The notes below the pieces were generated by a model that made no database searches, was not told the DNA's origin, and saw nothing but the letters and a program-made list of their open reading frames with translations. Made by a program: the position numbers and the translations under genes. A DNA stretch of 64,000 bases from positions 1 through 64,000 of the forward strand of contig NZ_SCMK01000008.1 in the NCBI RefSeq assembly GCF_005503355.1. The letters run 5' to 3'. Of the stretch, positions 22,689 to 33,151 are shown piece after piece (the stretch's first letter is position 1; each line of letters begins with the position of its first letter). The DNA is from Sphingomonas sp. 1F27F7B. Its GTDB lineage: Bacteria > Pseudomonadota > Alphaproteobacteria > Sphingomonadales > Sphingomonadaceae.

Positions 22689-24136
22689 GCCGGCATCCCC
22701 AGCGCGGCTTCGTGCGCCGGCATCGCCTCGGCCAGCGCGGCGATCCTGGTCCGCATCGCGGCCATGGCGGCGGCGGCGCCCGCCCCGCCCGCGCGCGGAT
22801 CGCAGTGGCGCGGCGTCACGTGCTGACCGAGATAGACCGCGAGCCAGCTCGGCTCGAGGAAACTGCCCTCGCGATACTGAACCACCACGCCGCGCTCGCG
22901 GAACAGGGCGAGCTTGTATGCGAGCGAGTCCGGCAGACGCATGTTGCGGCAATGGCGCCAGAATTCGGAATCGTCGCGCTCCGTGCAATGATAGTGCAGG
23001 ATCAGGAAATCGCGGACCCGCTCATATTCGAGCGCCATCAGCCGGTTGAACTCCGCCGCGTCGAGCGGGTCCCAATCGCGGGTGGGGAAAAGGTCGAGCA
23101 GCCGGCCGATCGCCAGCTGGATCAGGTGGATGCTGGTCGATTCCAGCGGCTCCAGAAAACCCGAGGACAGGCCGATCGCAACGACGTTGCCGACCCATTG
23201 CCTGCGCCGCTTGCCGGTGACGAAGCGGAGGCGGTTGGGATCGGCCATCGGCGGTGCGGCGATCGCGCCGAGCAAGGTCCGCAGCGCATCCTCGTCGCTG
23301 GTGAAGCCGCTCGCATAGACATGGCCGTTGCCGGTGCGATGCTGGAGCGGGATCCGCCAGATCCAGCCGGCATCCTGCGCAGTCGCGCGAGTCAGCGGCG
23401 CGATCGGGCCGGCATTGGCACAGGGCAGCGCGATCGCCCGGTCGCAGGGCAGCCAATGCGTCCATTCCTCATATCCGGTATGGAGCGCCTGCTCGATCAG
23501 CAGGCCGCGAAAGCCCGAGCAGTCGATGAACAGATCCGCTTCGAGCGCCTCGCCGCTCTCGAGCAGGACCGAGCGGACGAAGCCGCTCTCTCCATCGAGC
23601 GCGACGTCGACCACCTTGCCCTCGCGCCGGACGACGCCCCGCGCCTCCGCATAGCCGCGCAGGAACTTCGCATAGAGGCCGGCATCGAACTGATAGGCAT
23701 AGTTGTAGGGATCGCCGTCGGGCCGGCGGAAGCGGCCGCGCCGCGCCGCCTGGATGGGCAGCGAATATGCCTCGAACGCCCCGGCTTCCCGCGCGGCGCA
23801 CCATAACTGGTGGAAGGGCACCCCGCCGATCGGCGCACCGAACTCCGCGAAGGGATGGACATAGGAATCGCCCTTGCGGCCCCAGTCCACGAATTCGATG
23901 CCGAGCTTGTAGGTGCCCTTGGTCGCGGCAAGGAAATCGGCTTCGTCGATGCCCAGCGTCGCGTTGAAGTGGCGGATGTGCGGGATCGTCGCCTCGCCGA
24001 CGCCGACCGTGCCGATCTCGGCCGATTCGACCAGCGTGATCCGCGCGGGGGTGCCGGCGAACTTATGCGCCAGCGCGGCGGCAGTCATCCACCCCGCGGT
24101 GCCCCCGCCGACCACGACCATGCGCCCTGCCAGCAT
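22685..24136 (-). CDS. Flavin-dependent halogenase-like protein 4, first gene of the operon
   Basis: The 483-aa protein has GGGTAGWMTAA (10-20), GVGEATIP (45-52), Lys77 in TYKLGIEFVDW, WIWRIP (258-263) and Glu332-Ser333 in EPLESTS, so the active site looks intact. It heads the run of four halogenase-like genes, GH43 and GH9, each joined to the next by a 4-bp overlap. The ATG at 24136 is used (GGAGAGGGG about 10 bp upstream); the ATG at 24121 is an alternative that trims five residues. A xylose-type operator lies 27 bp upstream, and a TonB receptor gene starts divergently at 24409. This tandem divergence suggests local duplication followed by specialisation. Confidence 0.87.
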   Translation of the reverse strand: MLAGRMVVVGGGTAGWMTAAALAHKFAGTPARITLVESAEIGTVGVGEATIPHIRHFNATLGIDEADFLAATKGTYKLGIEFVDWGRKGDSYVHPFAEFGAPIGGVPFHQLWCAAREAGAFEAYSLPIQAARRGRFRRPDGDPYNYAYQFDAGLYAKFLRGYAEARGVVRREGKVVDVALDGESGFVRSVLLESGEALEADLFIDCSGFRGLLIEQALHTGYEEWTHWLPCDRAIALPCANAGPIAPLTRATAQDAGWIWRIPLQHRTGNGHVYASGFTSDEDALRTLLGAIAAPPMADPNRLRFVTGKRRRQWVGNVVAIGLSSGFLEPLESTSIHLIQLAIGRLLDLFPTRDWDPLDAAEFNRLMALEYERVRDFLILHYHCTERDDSEFWRHCRNMRLPDSLAYKLALFRERGVVVQYREGSFLEPSWLAVYLGQHVTPRHCDPRAGGAGAAAAMAAMRTRIAALAEAMPAHEAALGMPA

Positions 24137-24163
24137 TCTTGCGATGCCCCTCTCCGCCCTGAA

Positions 24164-24177
24164 TGTTAGCGCTCCCG
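24164..24177. promoter_or_regulatory. LacI-type operator, site 4, upstream of the halogenase/GH operon
   Basis: TGTTAGCGCTCCCG matches the left half and centre of the regulon palindrome but is degraded on the right. It lies 27 bp upstream of halogenase gene 4, in the 272-bp divergent region before the TonB receptor gene. The rest of this region (24178-24377) is AT-richer and probably holds both promoters; no further gene is seen. Confidence 0.6.
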
Positions 24178-24377
24178 TCGCGAAACCGTCAATCGCATCC
24201 GCGAGTGATTCGAGGCCGGAATACGCTCTTCGCGGTTGCGGGATTCGTGCCGCGATGCAACGAAACCGTTGCGAAAACGCCACAAATCCGTGGTTTGCAT
24301 CGCGGTGTCACAAGACGGCTTGATCTTTCGATAACTCCTACTTTAGGTTCGGCCCAAACAAGAAACGCGCCAATATA

Positions 24378-24391
24378 TGGTAGCGCTAACA
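24378..24391. promoter_or_regulatory. LacI-type operator, site 5, upstream of the TonB receptor
   Basis: TGGTAGCGCTAACA is a strong match, 17 bp before the receptor ATG and directly before its GGGAGGGG ribosome site. Binding here would block the transcription start or early elongation. Confidence 0.8.
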
Positions 24392-24408
24392 CGGGAGGGG
24401 ACAGCGCG

Positions 24409-27400
24409 ATGCGAAAGCACGATTCAATTCATCATGTCGGCGGGACTGGCAGGTTCCGCACGGGGGCGCTGCGCGCCGGCGTCTCGGCCGCGGCGATGGC
24501 CTGCCTTTCGGTCGCCGCGCCGGCCTGGGCGCAGAGCACGCAGGGAGTGCCCGCCACCGGCGATGCGCAGACCACGGAAGACACGATCGTCGTCCAGGGC
24601 TATCGCCAGTCGCTGCAGAGCGCCCAGTCGCTCAAGAAGAATGCCGACGTGATCGTCGATTCGGTGACTGCCGAAGACATCGGCGCCCTGCCCGACCGCT
24701 CGGTGACCGAGACGCTGCAGCGCATTCCCGGCGTGTCGATCAATCGCTTCGCCGCCGGCGTCGACCCCGATCACTTCTCGGTCGAGGGCTCGGGCGTCGT
24801 CGTGCGCGGCCTCACCTATGTCCGCTCGGAGTTCAACGGCCGCGAGGCGTTCACCGCCAATAACGGCCGCTCGCTGAGCTTTGCCGACGTGCCGTCGGAG
24901 ATGATGGGCGGCGTCGACGTGTTCAAATCGCCCTCGGCCGACCGCATCGAAGGCGGTATCGCCGGCGTGGTCAACCTGCGCACCCGCAAGCCGTTCGACA
25001 ACAAGAAGGGCCTGGTGATCGCCGGCTCGCTCGAGGCGAATTACGGCGACTACAAGAAGGAATGGACGCCGACCGGCTCGCTGATGGTCAGCGACCGCTG
25101 GGAAACCGGCATCGGCGAGATCGGCGTGCTCGCCAACTTCTCCTATTCGCAGCTGAAGAGCCAGTCGGACCGTTTCCAGGTCTCCAGCTTCCGCATCCGC
25201 AACCTCTATTCGGACGGCGACGTCATCAACAACGGCAATGGCGCGACGGTCCAGCGCCAGGTCTATTTCCCGCGCGGCGCAGTGATGGGCCGCCAGGAGT
25301 TCAATCGCGAGCGCTATGGCTATGCCGCGGCGCTCCAGTATCGCAGCAATGACGGCTCGATCGAGGCAGTCGCCCAGTTCCTGCGCTCCGACGCACGCCA
25401 GGCCTGGACCGAACGCACGATCGAAATCGCGACCGACAACGTCTCGTCCAACGGCGATTCCCGCCGCGTGCCGGGCACCACGCTCGACTTCGACAGCGAC
25501 GGCATGTTCGTGAGCGGCACCATCACCGGCCCGACCGGCTGGCGCGGCGACCAGAATATCGGCGGCGGCAACAGCGGCCTGATCCCGCGCGTGCCGATGC
25601 TGGGCCTGCAATCGAACAACCAGCGGCGCGACCACCAGGAGAAGCTCGTCACCGACGATTACGGCTTCAACCTGAAGTGGAACGCCAGCGAGCGGCTGGG
25701 CGTGGTCTTCGACTATCAGCATGTGAAGTCGAGCACCAACCTGCTCGACAACACGGTGTGGAACTCGACCTATCAGAACGCGTCGATCCGGCTGAACGGC
25801 TCGAGCTTCCCGACCGTGGCCTTCCTGCCGCCGCAGGTCTGCAGCGGCCCGGCCGCCAACATGCAGGACGCGCAGGGCACCGACAATGACTGCCGCGCCG
25901 GCGGCAACCCCAACCAGTACATGCCGAACTATTTCGGCGCCGGCCACACCAGCTTCACCGATCCGTTCAACAGCTTCCCGCGCGCGGCGATGGACCATAT
26001 CGAGCAGAGCGACGGCAACTCGGACGCCTTCCGCCTCGACCTCGACTATGCCATGCCCGAGGGCAGCTTCCTGAAGTCGATCCAGGGCGGCGTGCGCTAT
26101 GCCGATCGCGACCAGGTCTCGCGCTTCTCGCGCTACAATTGGGGCGTGCTCTCGGAACAATGGGGCAATAACGGCCCGGTATGGATGGACATGCCGGTGA
26201 ACGGCAACAATGCCAGCCGCACCGACGGGCAGCCGTTCAACGCCAATACGCCCTATTATTTCAACAACTTCTTCCGCGGCCAGGTGACCAATCCGCTCGG
26301 CGGCGACGGGCGCCTCTATTATTCGGGCAACACCGTCAGCGATTATGACGCGATGGTGCGCTACGCCAATGCGATCGCGCGCGAATGGCAGGGCACGACC
26401 ACCTGCGCCGCCGACGGGCGGACGGTCAACGCAGGCTGGAACGCGCTGGCCAATCGCTGCGGCGTGATCTCCGGCACGCCGTTCCTGCCCGACGAGATCA
26501 ACCCGATCCGCGAGCGCAATTACGCCGCCTATCTGATGGCGCGCATCGACACCCATCTGGGCGGGCTGCACCTGACCGGCAATGTCGGCGTGCGCTACAC
26601 CAAGACCAAGCGCTCGACGGACGGCTATATCTCGTTCAGCAACACCACGGCGCTGCCGACCGACGCGACCTGCGCCACGCCGCCGCCGGCCGGGCAGACG
26701 GCTTCGCCCTTCTGCTCGTTCGACCAGGCGACCCGCGACAAGGCGCGCGCCTTCGTCAACGGCGCGCTGATCCCGTCGCACGTCCAGTTCGACTATGACT
26801 ATTGGCTGCCGAGCGCGAACTTCAAGCTCGAGGTGGGCGGCGGGCTGCAGTTCCGCGCCGCTTATTTCAAGGGCGTCTCGCCGCCTCAGACCGGCTATAT
26901 CCGCAACTATCTCCAGGCCAATCTGAGCGCGGTGCAGAATGTCGACGCCAGCGGCAGCCTGATCCCGGGCAGCTTCCGCCTGCAGGGCGTCACCACTGCG
27001 GGCAACCCGTATCTGATGCCGGTGAAGGCCGACAATTTCGACCTGACGGCGGAATGGTATTTCTCGCGGGTCGGCTCGCTGACCGTCTCGGCTTTCTACA
27101 AGGTGCTCGACGGCGTGGTGACCAACAACACCCGCCGCGTCGACCTGACCAACAACGGCCAGACCTATCCGGTGGTGATCACCACGCCGATCAACGCCAC
27201 GCAGAAGGGCAAGATCAAGGGCGTCGAGGTCGGCTATCAGCAGACGTTCGACTTCCTGCCCGGGCCGCTGAAGGGCCTGGGCCTGCAGGCGAACTACACG
27301 TACATCGACAGCTCGGGAGTGCCGCAGTCGACGCTGTCGGAGACCGATCCGGACGTCGCGGCTGGCCGCGTCACCACGGTCGACCTGTCGCTGCTGCCGC

Positions 27401-27753
27401 TGCAGGGGCTCTCGAAGCACCAGGTGAACATCACCCCGTTCTTCGATTATGGCCCGGTGTCGCTCCGCGCGAGCTATTCGTGGCGCTCGGACTTCGTACT
27501 GACCATCCGCGACGTGATCGTGCCCAACGACCCGATCATCAACAAGGCGACCGGCCAGCTCGACGCGTCGATCTTCTTCACCATCACCCCGCAGATCAAG
27601 ATCGGCGTCCAGGGCTCGAACCTGACCAACGAGATCACCCGCACCACCGCGGTGATCACGAAGATCGGCGATCCGAAGGGGTATGTGGAGGTACCGCGCG
27701 GCTGGTACATGAACGACCGCCGCTTCGCCGCGATCGCGCGCTTCAACTTCTGA
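24409..27753 (+). CDS. TonB-dependent outer-membrane receptor, candidate xylo-oligosaccharide importer
   Basis: The 1114-aa product has a signal region ending in APAWAQS, a TonB-box-like DTIVVQGYR, a plug domain (ADVIVDSVTAEDIGALPDRSVTETLQRIPGV is the family signature across its length), and a long beta-barrel with alternating aromatic strands ending in the outer-membrane terminal Phe (ARFNF). It fits the large receptor subfamily common in Xanthomonas, Caulobacter and sphingomonads, which often sits beside halogenase-like genes. The ATG at 24409 follows GGGAGGGG. Strong operator site 5 ties it to the xylan regulon, so uptake of xylo-oligosaccharides is the best guess. It could instead import whatever the halogenases act on. 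Confidence 0.87.
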   Translation: MRKHDSIHHVGGTGRFRTGALRAGVSAAAMACLSVAAPAWAQSTQGVPATGDAQTTEDTIVVQGYRQSLQSAQSLKKNADVIVDSVTAEDIGALPDRSVTETLQRIPGVSINRFAAGVDPDHFSVEGSGVVVRGLTYVRSEFNGREAFTANNGRSLSFADVPSEMMGGVDVFKSPSADRIEGGIAGVVNLRTRKPFDNKKGLVIAGSLEANYGDYKKEWTPTGSLMVSDRWETGIGEIGVLANFSYSQLKSQSDRFQVSSFRIRNLYSDGDVINNGNGATVQRQVYFPRGAVMGRQEFNRERYGYAAALQYRSNDGSIEAVAQFLRSDARQAWTERTIEIATDNVSSNGDSRRVPGTTLDFDSDGMFVSGTITGPTGWRGDQNIGGGNSGLIPRVPMLGLQSNNQRRDHQEKLVTDDYGFNLKWNASERLGVVFDYQHVKSSTNLLDNTVWNSTYQNASIRLNGSSFPTVAFLPPQVCSGPAANMQDAQGTDNDCRAGGNPNQYMPNYFGAGHTSFTDPFNSFPRAAMDHIEQSDGNSDAFRLDLDYAMPEGSFLKSIQGGVRYADRDQVSRFSRYNWGVLSEQWGNNGPVWMDMPVNGNNASRTDGQPFNANTPYYFNNFFRGQVTNPLGGDGRLYYSGNTVSDYDAMVRYANAIAREWQGTTTCAADGRTVNAGWNALANRCGVISGTPFLPDEINPIRERNYAAYLMARIDTHLGGLHLTGNVGVRYTKTKRSTDGYISFSNTTALPTDATCATPPPAGQTASPFCSFDQATRDKARAFVNGALIPSHVQFDYDYWLPSANFKLEVGGGLQFRAAYFKGVSPPQTGYIRNYLQANLSAVQNVDASGSLIPGSFRLQGVTTAGNPYLMPVKADNFDLTAEWYFSRVGSLTVSAFYKVLDGVVTNNTRRVDLTNNGQTYPVVITTPINATQKGKIKGVEVGYQQTFDFLPGPLKGLGLQANYTYIDSSGVPQSTLSETDPDVAAGRVTTVDLSLLPLQGLSKHQVNITPFFDYGPVSLRASYSWRSDFVLTIRDVIVPNDPIINKATGQLDASIFFTITPQIKIGVQGSNLTNEITRTTAVITKIGDPKGYVEVPRGWYMNDRRFAAIARFNF

Positions 27754-27809
27754 TCCCGCGAAACACCCAGCCTGGCGCTGCCGGTTCCCAGCCGGCGGCG
27801 CCGATCTTT

Positions 27810-28520
27810 TCAGGCGGGGCGATAGCTGAGGAAGATATTGGCGGTGAGTCGGCCCCGGCGCGGATCGGCCGAGCCGGGGCCGGCAACCAGCCCCGAATGC
27901 AGCTGGCGGCTGCGATAGACCAGCAGCCGGTCGAACGCGGCATCCACCGCGGCGATCCGTTCGAACTCCGCAGTGTCGCCCTGGATATAGCCGGGCGCCG
28001 GCGCCGGCTCGGCGGCACGCGCGGCGGCATAGTGCGCCGCGCGCTCGGGGGTGATCGCTTCGAAGCCGGTGGCGCGGTGGCGATAGAAGCCAGTGCCGCC
28101 CTGCTCCGGACCGCACAGATAATGCAGGAAGGCGAATTGCAGCGGATCGGTGGTATCGATGTGCGGCGCGCGCTGCGACGGCAGGAGCGTGCCAGGTGCG
28201 AGCGTGACCAGCGAGAAATTGCATTCGGCGCGGCCGAGCCGGACCGCACCCAGCTCGAACGCGTCGCGCACTGCCGGATCCAGCGCCCGGACCACCGCTT
28301 CGACATAATCGAGCGGCGCGGGCGCACGGATGCCGGGATAACCACCCTGCGGGCCATGGACGGGCGCGAAGCCGGTCTCGGTCGCAGCATAGTCGATCAG
28401 GGCCTCCGGCGCGCGCATCAGCCCGTCGAGGCAGAGCAGCGGCTCCCCTTCCCGCCCCAGGCGCGAGAGCCGCGCGGCGGGCCGCGGATTGAGCGAAAAA
28501 TCGTGCGACGACACGGACAT
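27810..28520 (-). CDS. 2OG-Fe(II)-oxygenase-like protein (DUF6445-like)
   Basis: The 236-aa protein has an arrangement compatible with a non-haem Fe(II)/2-oxoglutarate oxygenase: HIDTTDPLQF supplies His and Asp, RQLHSGLV a second His, and RLTANIFLSY a possible 2-oxoglutarate-binding Arg. It contains PGTLLPSQRAPHIDTTD and YRHRATGF, which I associate with small families encoded next to halogenase/TonB receptor loci. No signal peptide is seen, so it should be cytosolic. It is divergent from the JmjC-like gene with only 44 bp between starts. Function is unknown; hydroxylation of a protein, peptide or small aromatic is possible. The family name is from memory and is less certain than the fold. Confidence 0.65.
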   Translation of the reverse strand: MSVSSHDFSLNPRPAARLSRLGREGEPLLCLDGLMRAPEALIDYAATETGFAPVHGPQGGYPGIRAPAPLDYVEAVVRALDPAVRDAFELGAVRLGRAECNFSLVTLAPGTLLPSQRAPHIDTTDPLQFAFLHYLCGPEQGGTGFYRHRATGFEAITPERAAHYAAARAAEPAPAPGYIQGDTAEFERIAAVDAAFDRLLVYRSRQLHSGLVAGPGSADPRRGRLTANIFLSYRPA

Positions 28521-28564
28521 GCCGGGGACACGAACCACCCGGATATGACCAGCGCATTTCCGGG

Positions 28565-29593
28565 ATGACGAAAATGTCCAGCCGCGAGGAAGCACCGATC
28601 CGCGAAATCGAAGGGCCGCTGGACGCCGCCGGGCTGCGTGCCATCGTCGACGATTATGCGCCCGTCGTGCTGCGCGGCGCGACACGGGACTGGCCGCTGG
28701 CGGCTGCCGCCCGGCAATCGGACGAGGCGGTGTGCGACTATCTGCTCGGCTTCGATCGCGGCGCGTCTGCCGAGGCGTTCATCGGCCCGCCGGCGATCGC
28801 GGGCCGCTTCTTCTATTCCGAGGACATGCGCGGTTTCAATTTCGAGCGGCGCAAGGGGCGCTTTGCCGACCTGCTGCGCTATGTGCTGCAATTGCGGGGC
28901 CGCGACCACGCGCCTGCCGTCTATGCCGGCGCGGTGGAGACGGCGCAGGCGCTGCCGGGCTTCGCGGGCGCCAACGCCCTGCCCGCGCTGCTCGGCATGG
29001 GTGCCGAGCCGCGGATCTGGATCGGCAACCGGACCAGCATCAGCACGCATTTCGACGCGTCGGACAACATTGCCTGCGTCGCGGCCGGGCGGCGACGCTT
29101 CACGCTGTTCCCGCCCGATCAGACGGCGAACCTCTATATCGGCCCGCTCGACCATAATGTGGCGGGACAGCCCCTGAGCATGGTCGACATGGCCACCCCC
29201 GATTTCGCGCGCTTCCCGCGCTTCCGCGAGGCGCTGGCGGCGGCGCGGACGGCCGAGCTCGAACCGGGCGACGCAATCTACATCCCGGCGCTCTGGTGGC
29301 ATCAGGTGGAGGCGCTCTCGCCGTTCAACGTGCTGGTCAATTTCTGGTGGCCGGATTCGCCCGACCAGGACGCCCGCTTCGACGCGATGGTTTATGCGGT
29401 GCTGACGCTCAGCCACTTGCCGCCCGGGCGCCGCGCGGCCTGGTCCGAATATTTCGACACCTTCGTCTTCCGCGAACATGGCGACCCGGCCGCGCACCTG
29501 GCACCCGAGCATCGCAGCGTGCTGGGCGAGCCGACGCCGCAGCTGCGGCAGTACATCAAGCAATATCTGGCGCGGGGGCTGGCCAGGCCCTGA
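28565..29593 (+). CDS. Cupin-8/JmjC-like Fe(II) oxygenase
   Basis: The 342-aa protein has a JmjC-type cupin core: HFDASDNIACVAAGRRRFTLFPP with the HxD iron ligands, and PALWWHQVEAL with the distal His. The flanking DYAPVVLRGATRDWPL and GDAIYIPALWWHQV segments are typical of the cupin-8 group, which includes protein hydroxylases. ATG codons at 28565 and 28574 are both possible. It faces the other oxygenase-like gene across 44 bp and ends at a strong hairpin. Such genes recur beside halogenase-like and TonB receptor genes in related bacteria, which suggests a shared but unknown modification pathway. No xylose-type operator was found here. Confidence 0.8.
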   Translation: MTKMSSREEAPIREIEGPLDAAGLRAIVDDYAPVVLRGATRDWPLAAAARQSDEAVCDYLLGFDRGASAEAFIGPPAIAGRFFYSEDMRGFNFERRKGRFADLLRYVLQLRGRDHAPAVYAGAVETAQALPGFAGANALPALLGMGAEPRIWIGNRTSISTHFDASDNIACVAAGRRRFTLFPPDQTANLYIGPLDHNVAGQPLSMVDMATPDFARFPRFREALAAARTAELEPGDAIYIPALWWHQVEALSPFNVLVNFWWPDSPDQDARFDAMVYAVLTLSHLPPGRRAAWSEYFDTFVFREHGDPAAHLAPEHRSVLGEPTPQLRQYIKQYLARGLARP

Positions 29594-29602
29594 GGCGATC
29601 AA

Positions 29603-29626
29603 CCCTCTCCCGCTTGCGGGAGAGGG
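29603..29626. terminator. Hairpin between convergent genes, 11-bp perfect stem
   Basis: CCCTCTCCCGC and GCGGGAGAGGG pair around TT. An identical 24-bp unit occurs at 46747-46770, also between convergent stops, so it is both a repeat and a likely bidirectional transcription stop. Confidence 0.7.
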
Positions 29627-29635
29627 ATTGCAGGG

Positions 29636-31792
<2,157 letters not shown>

Positions 31793-31853
31793 CGCTCTTC
31801 CCATTGACTGACGGTCGAACGCCGCCGTTGACAAGCTTGTAACAGGTCAACAA

Positions 31854-31867
31854 TGGTAGCGCTACCA
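31854..31867. promoter_or_regulatory. LacI-type operator, site 6, perfect palindrome
   Basis: TGGTAGCGCTACCA is perfectly symmetric and defines the consensus. It starts 26 bp downstream of the start of TTGACA (31828-31833), the same geometry as site 1. It lies between the divergent GH67 gene (62 bp away) and mannonate dehydratase gene (57 bp away), so it may control both. Confidence 0.85.
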
Positions 31868-31923
31868 AGCAAGAAGGCGCGCGACGGACGACGCGCCGGA
31901 CAGGAAGGGGAAGCTCTCGCGCC

Positions 31924-33135
31924 ATGGCCGAAATCACATCCGCGCGCGTGATCGTCACTTGCCCCGACCGCAATTTCGTGACGCTCAAGATCGAGACGGC
32001 GGACGGCACGACCGGCATCGGCGATGCGACGCTGAACGGGCGCGAGCTGGCGGTGGTCGCCTATCTCCAGGACCATGTCATCCCCTGCCTGATCGGGCGC
32101 GACGCGCACCGGATCGAGGATATCTGGCAGTATCTCTACAAGGGCGCCTATTGGCGGCGCGGGCCGGTGACGATGTGCGCGATCGCCGCGGTCGACGTGG
32201 CGCTGTGGGACATCAAGGCCAAGGTGGCGGGCCTGCCGCTCTACCAGCTGCTGGGCGGTGCGAGCCGCGACGGCTGCATGGTCTATGGCCATGCCAATGG
32301 CGCGACGATCGAGGAGACGATCGCGGAAGCGGTTCGCCATGTCGAGGAAGGTTACAAGGCGGTGCGGCTCCAGGCCGGCGTGCCGGGGCTCAAATCCACC
32401 TATGGCGTCGCCAAGCCGGGCCAGCGCTACGAGCCGGCGGACGGCGCGCTGCCGACCGAGAGCCTGTGGTCGACCGAGAAATATCTCCGCTCGGTGGCGC
32501 CGCTGTTCGAGAAGGCGCGCGAAGTACTGGGCTGGGACGTCCACCTGCTTCACGACGTCCACCACCGGCTGACCCCGATCGAGGCGGCGCGGCTGGGCAA
32601 GGAGCTGGAGCCGTATCGCCTGTTCTGGCTGGAGGACGCGACGCCCGCCGAGAACCAGGCCGGCTTCCGCCTGATCCGCGAGAAGACCACCACCCCGCTG
32701 GCGGTGGGCGAGATCTTCAACACGATCTGGGACGCGAAGCAGCTGATCGAGGAGCAGCTGATCGACTATGTCCGCGCGACGATCGTCCATGCGGGCGGCA
32801 TCACCCATATGCGGCGCATCGCTTCGTTCGCGGATCTCCATCAGGTGCGCACCGGCTGCCACGGCGCGACCGACCTGTCGCCGGTATGCATGGCGGCGGC
32901 GCTGCACTTCGGCCTGTCGGTGCCCAATTTCGGCATCCAGGAGCTGATGCCGCACACGGCGGCGACCGATGCGGTCTTCCCCCATGCGTACCGTTTCAAG
33001 GACGGGATGATGCATCCGGGCGACGCGCCGGGGCTGGGCGTGGCGATCGACGAGGAACTGGCGGCGAAATACGAGTATAGACGCGCCTATCTCCCCGTCG
33101 CGCGGCTCGAGGACGGAACGCTGTTCAACTGGTGA
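31924..33135 (+). CDS. manD: D-mannonate dehydratase, enolase superfamily (ManD type)
   Basis: ManD dehydrates D-mannonate to 2-keto-3-deoxygluconate, a step of glucuronate catabolism. The 403-aa protein has the ManD/RspA sequence: [53 protein letters not shown] with a catalytic/metal-binding region, [10 protein letters not shown] and [10 protein letters not shown] supplying the Glu metal ligands, and [13 protein letters not shown]. The start has AGGAAGGGGAAG upstream. It lies 16 bp before the GH10 gene and behind perfect operator site 6. The other glucuronate enzymes (isomerase, mannonate oxidoreductase, KDG kinase) are not in the window. Some family members have low activity or act on gluconate, so substrate is partly inferred from GH67. 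Confidence 0.85.
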   Translation: MAEITSARVIVTCPDRNFVTLKIETADGTTGIGDATLNGRELAVVAYLQDHVIPCLIGRDAHRIEDIWQYLYKGAYWRRGPVTMCAIAAVDVALWDIKAKVAGLPLYQLLGGASRDGCMVYGHANGATIEETIAEAVRHVEEGYKAVRLQAGVPGLKSTYGVAKPGQRYEPADGALPTESLWSTEKYLRSVAPLFEKAREVLGWDVHLLHDVHHRLTPIEAARLGKELEPYRLFWLEDATPAENQAGFRLIREKTTTPLAVGEIFNTIWDAKQLIEEQLIDYVRATIVHAGGITHMRRIASFADLHQVRTGCHGATDLSPVCMAAALHFGLSVPNFGIQELMPHTAATDAVFPHAYRFKDGMMHPGDAPGLGVAIDEELAAKYEYRRAYLPVARLEDGTLFNW

Positions 33136-33151
33136 GCGGGAGAGGCTTGCG

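Noticed and set aside
18254..24136. Secondary-metabolite (pyrrolnitrin- or rebeccamycin-like) cluster because of halogenases
   Set aside because: No NRPS, PKS, tryptophan-modifying partner, flavin reductase or resistance gene is nearby; the context is carbohydrate use.
24424..28644. Very long open frame (about 1400 codons) opposite the TonB receptor gene
   Set aside because: It is antisense to a clear receptor gene, has no domain signature or credible start, and its residue mix (Arg, Ala, Gly, His rich) is that of a GC-rich shadow frame.
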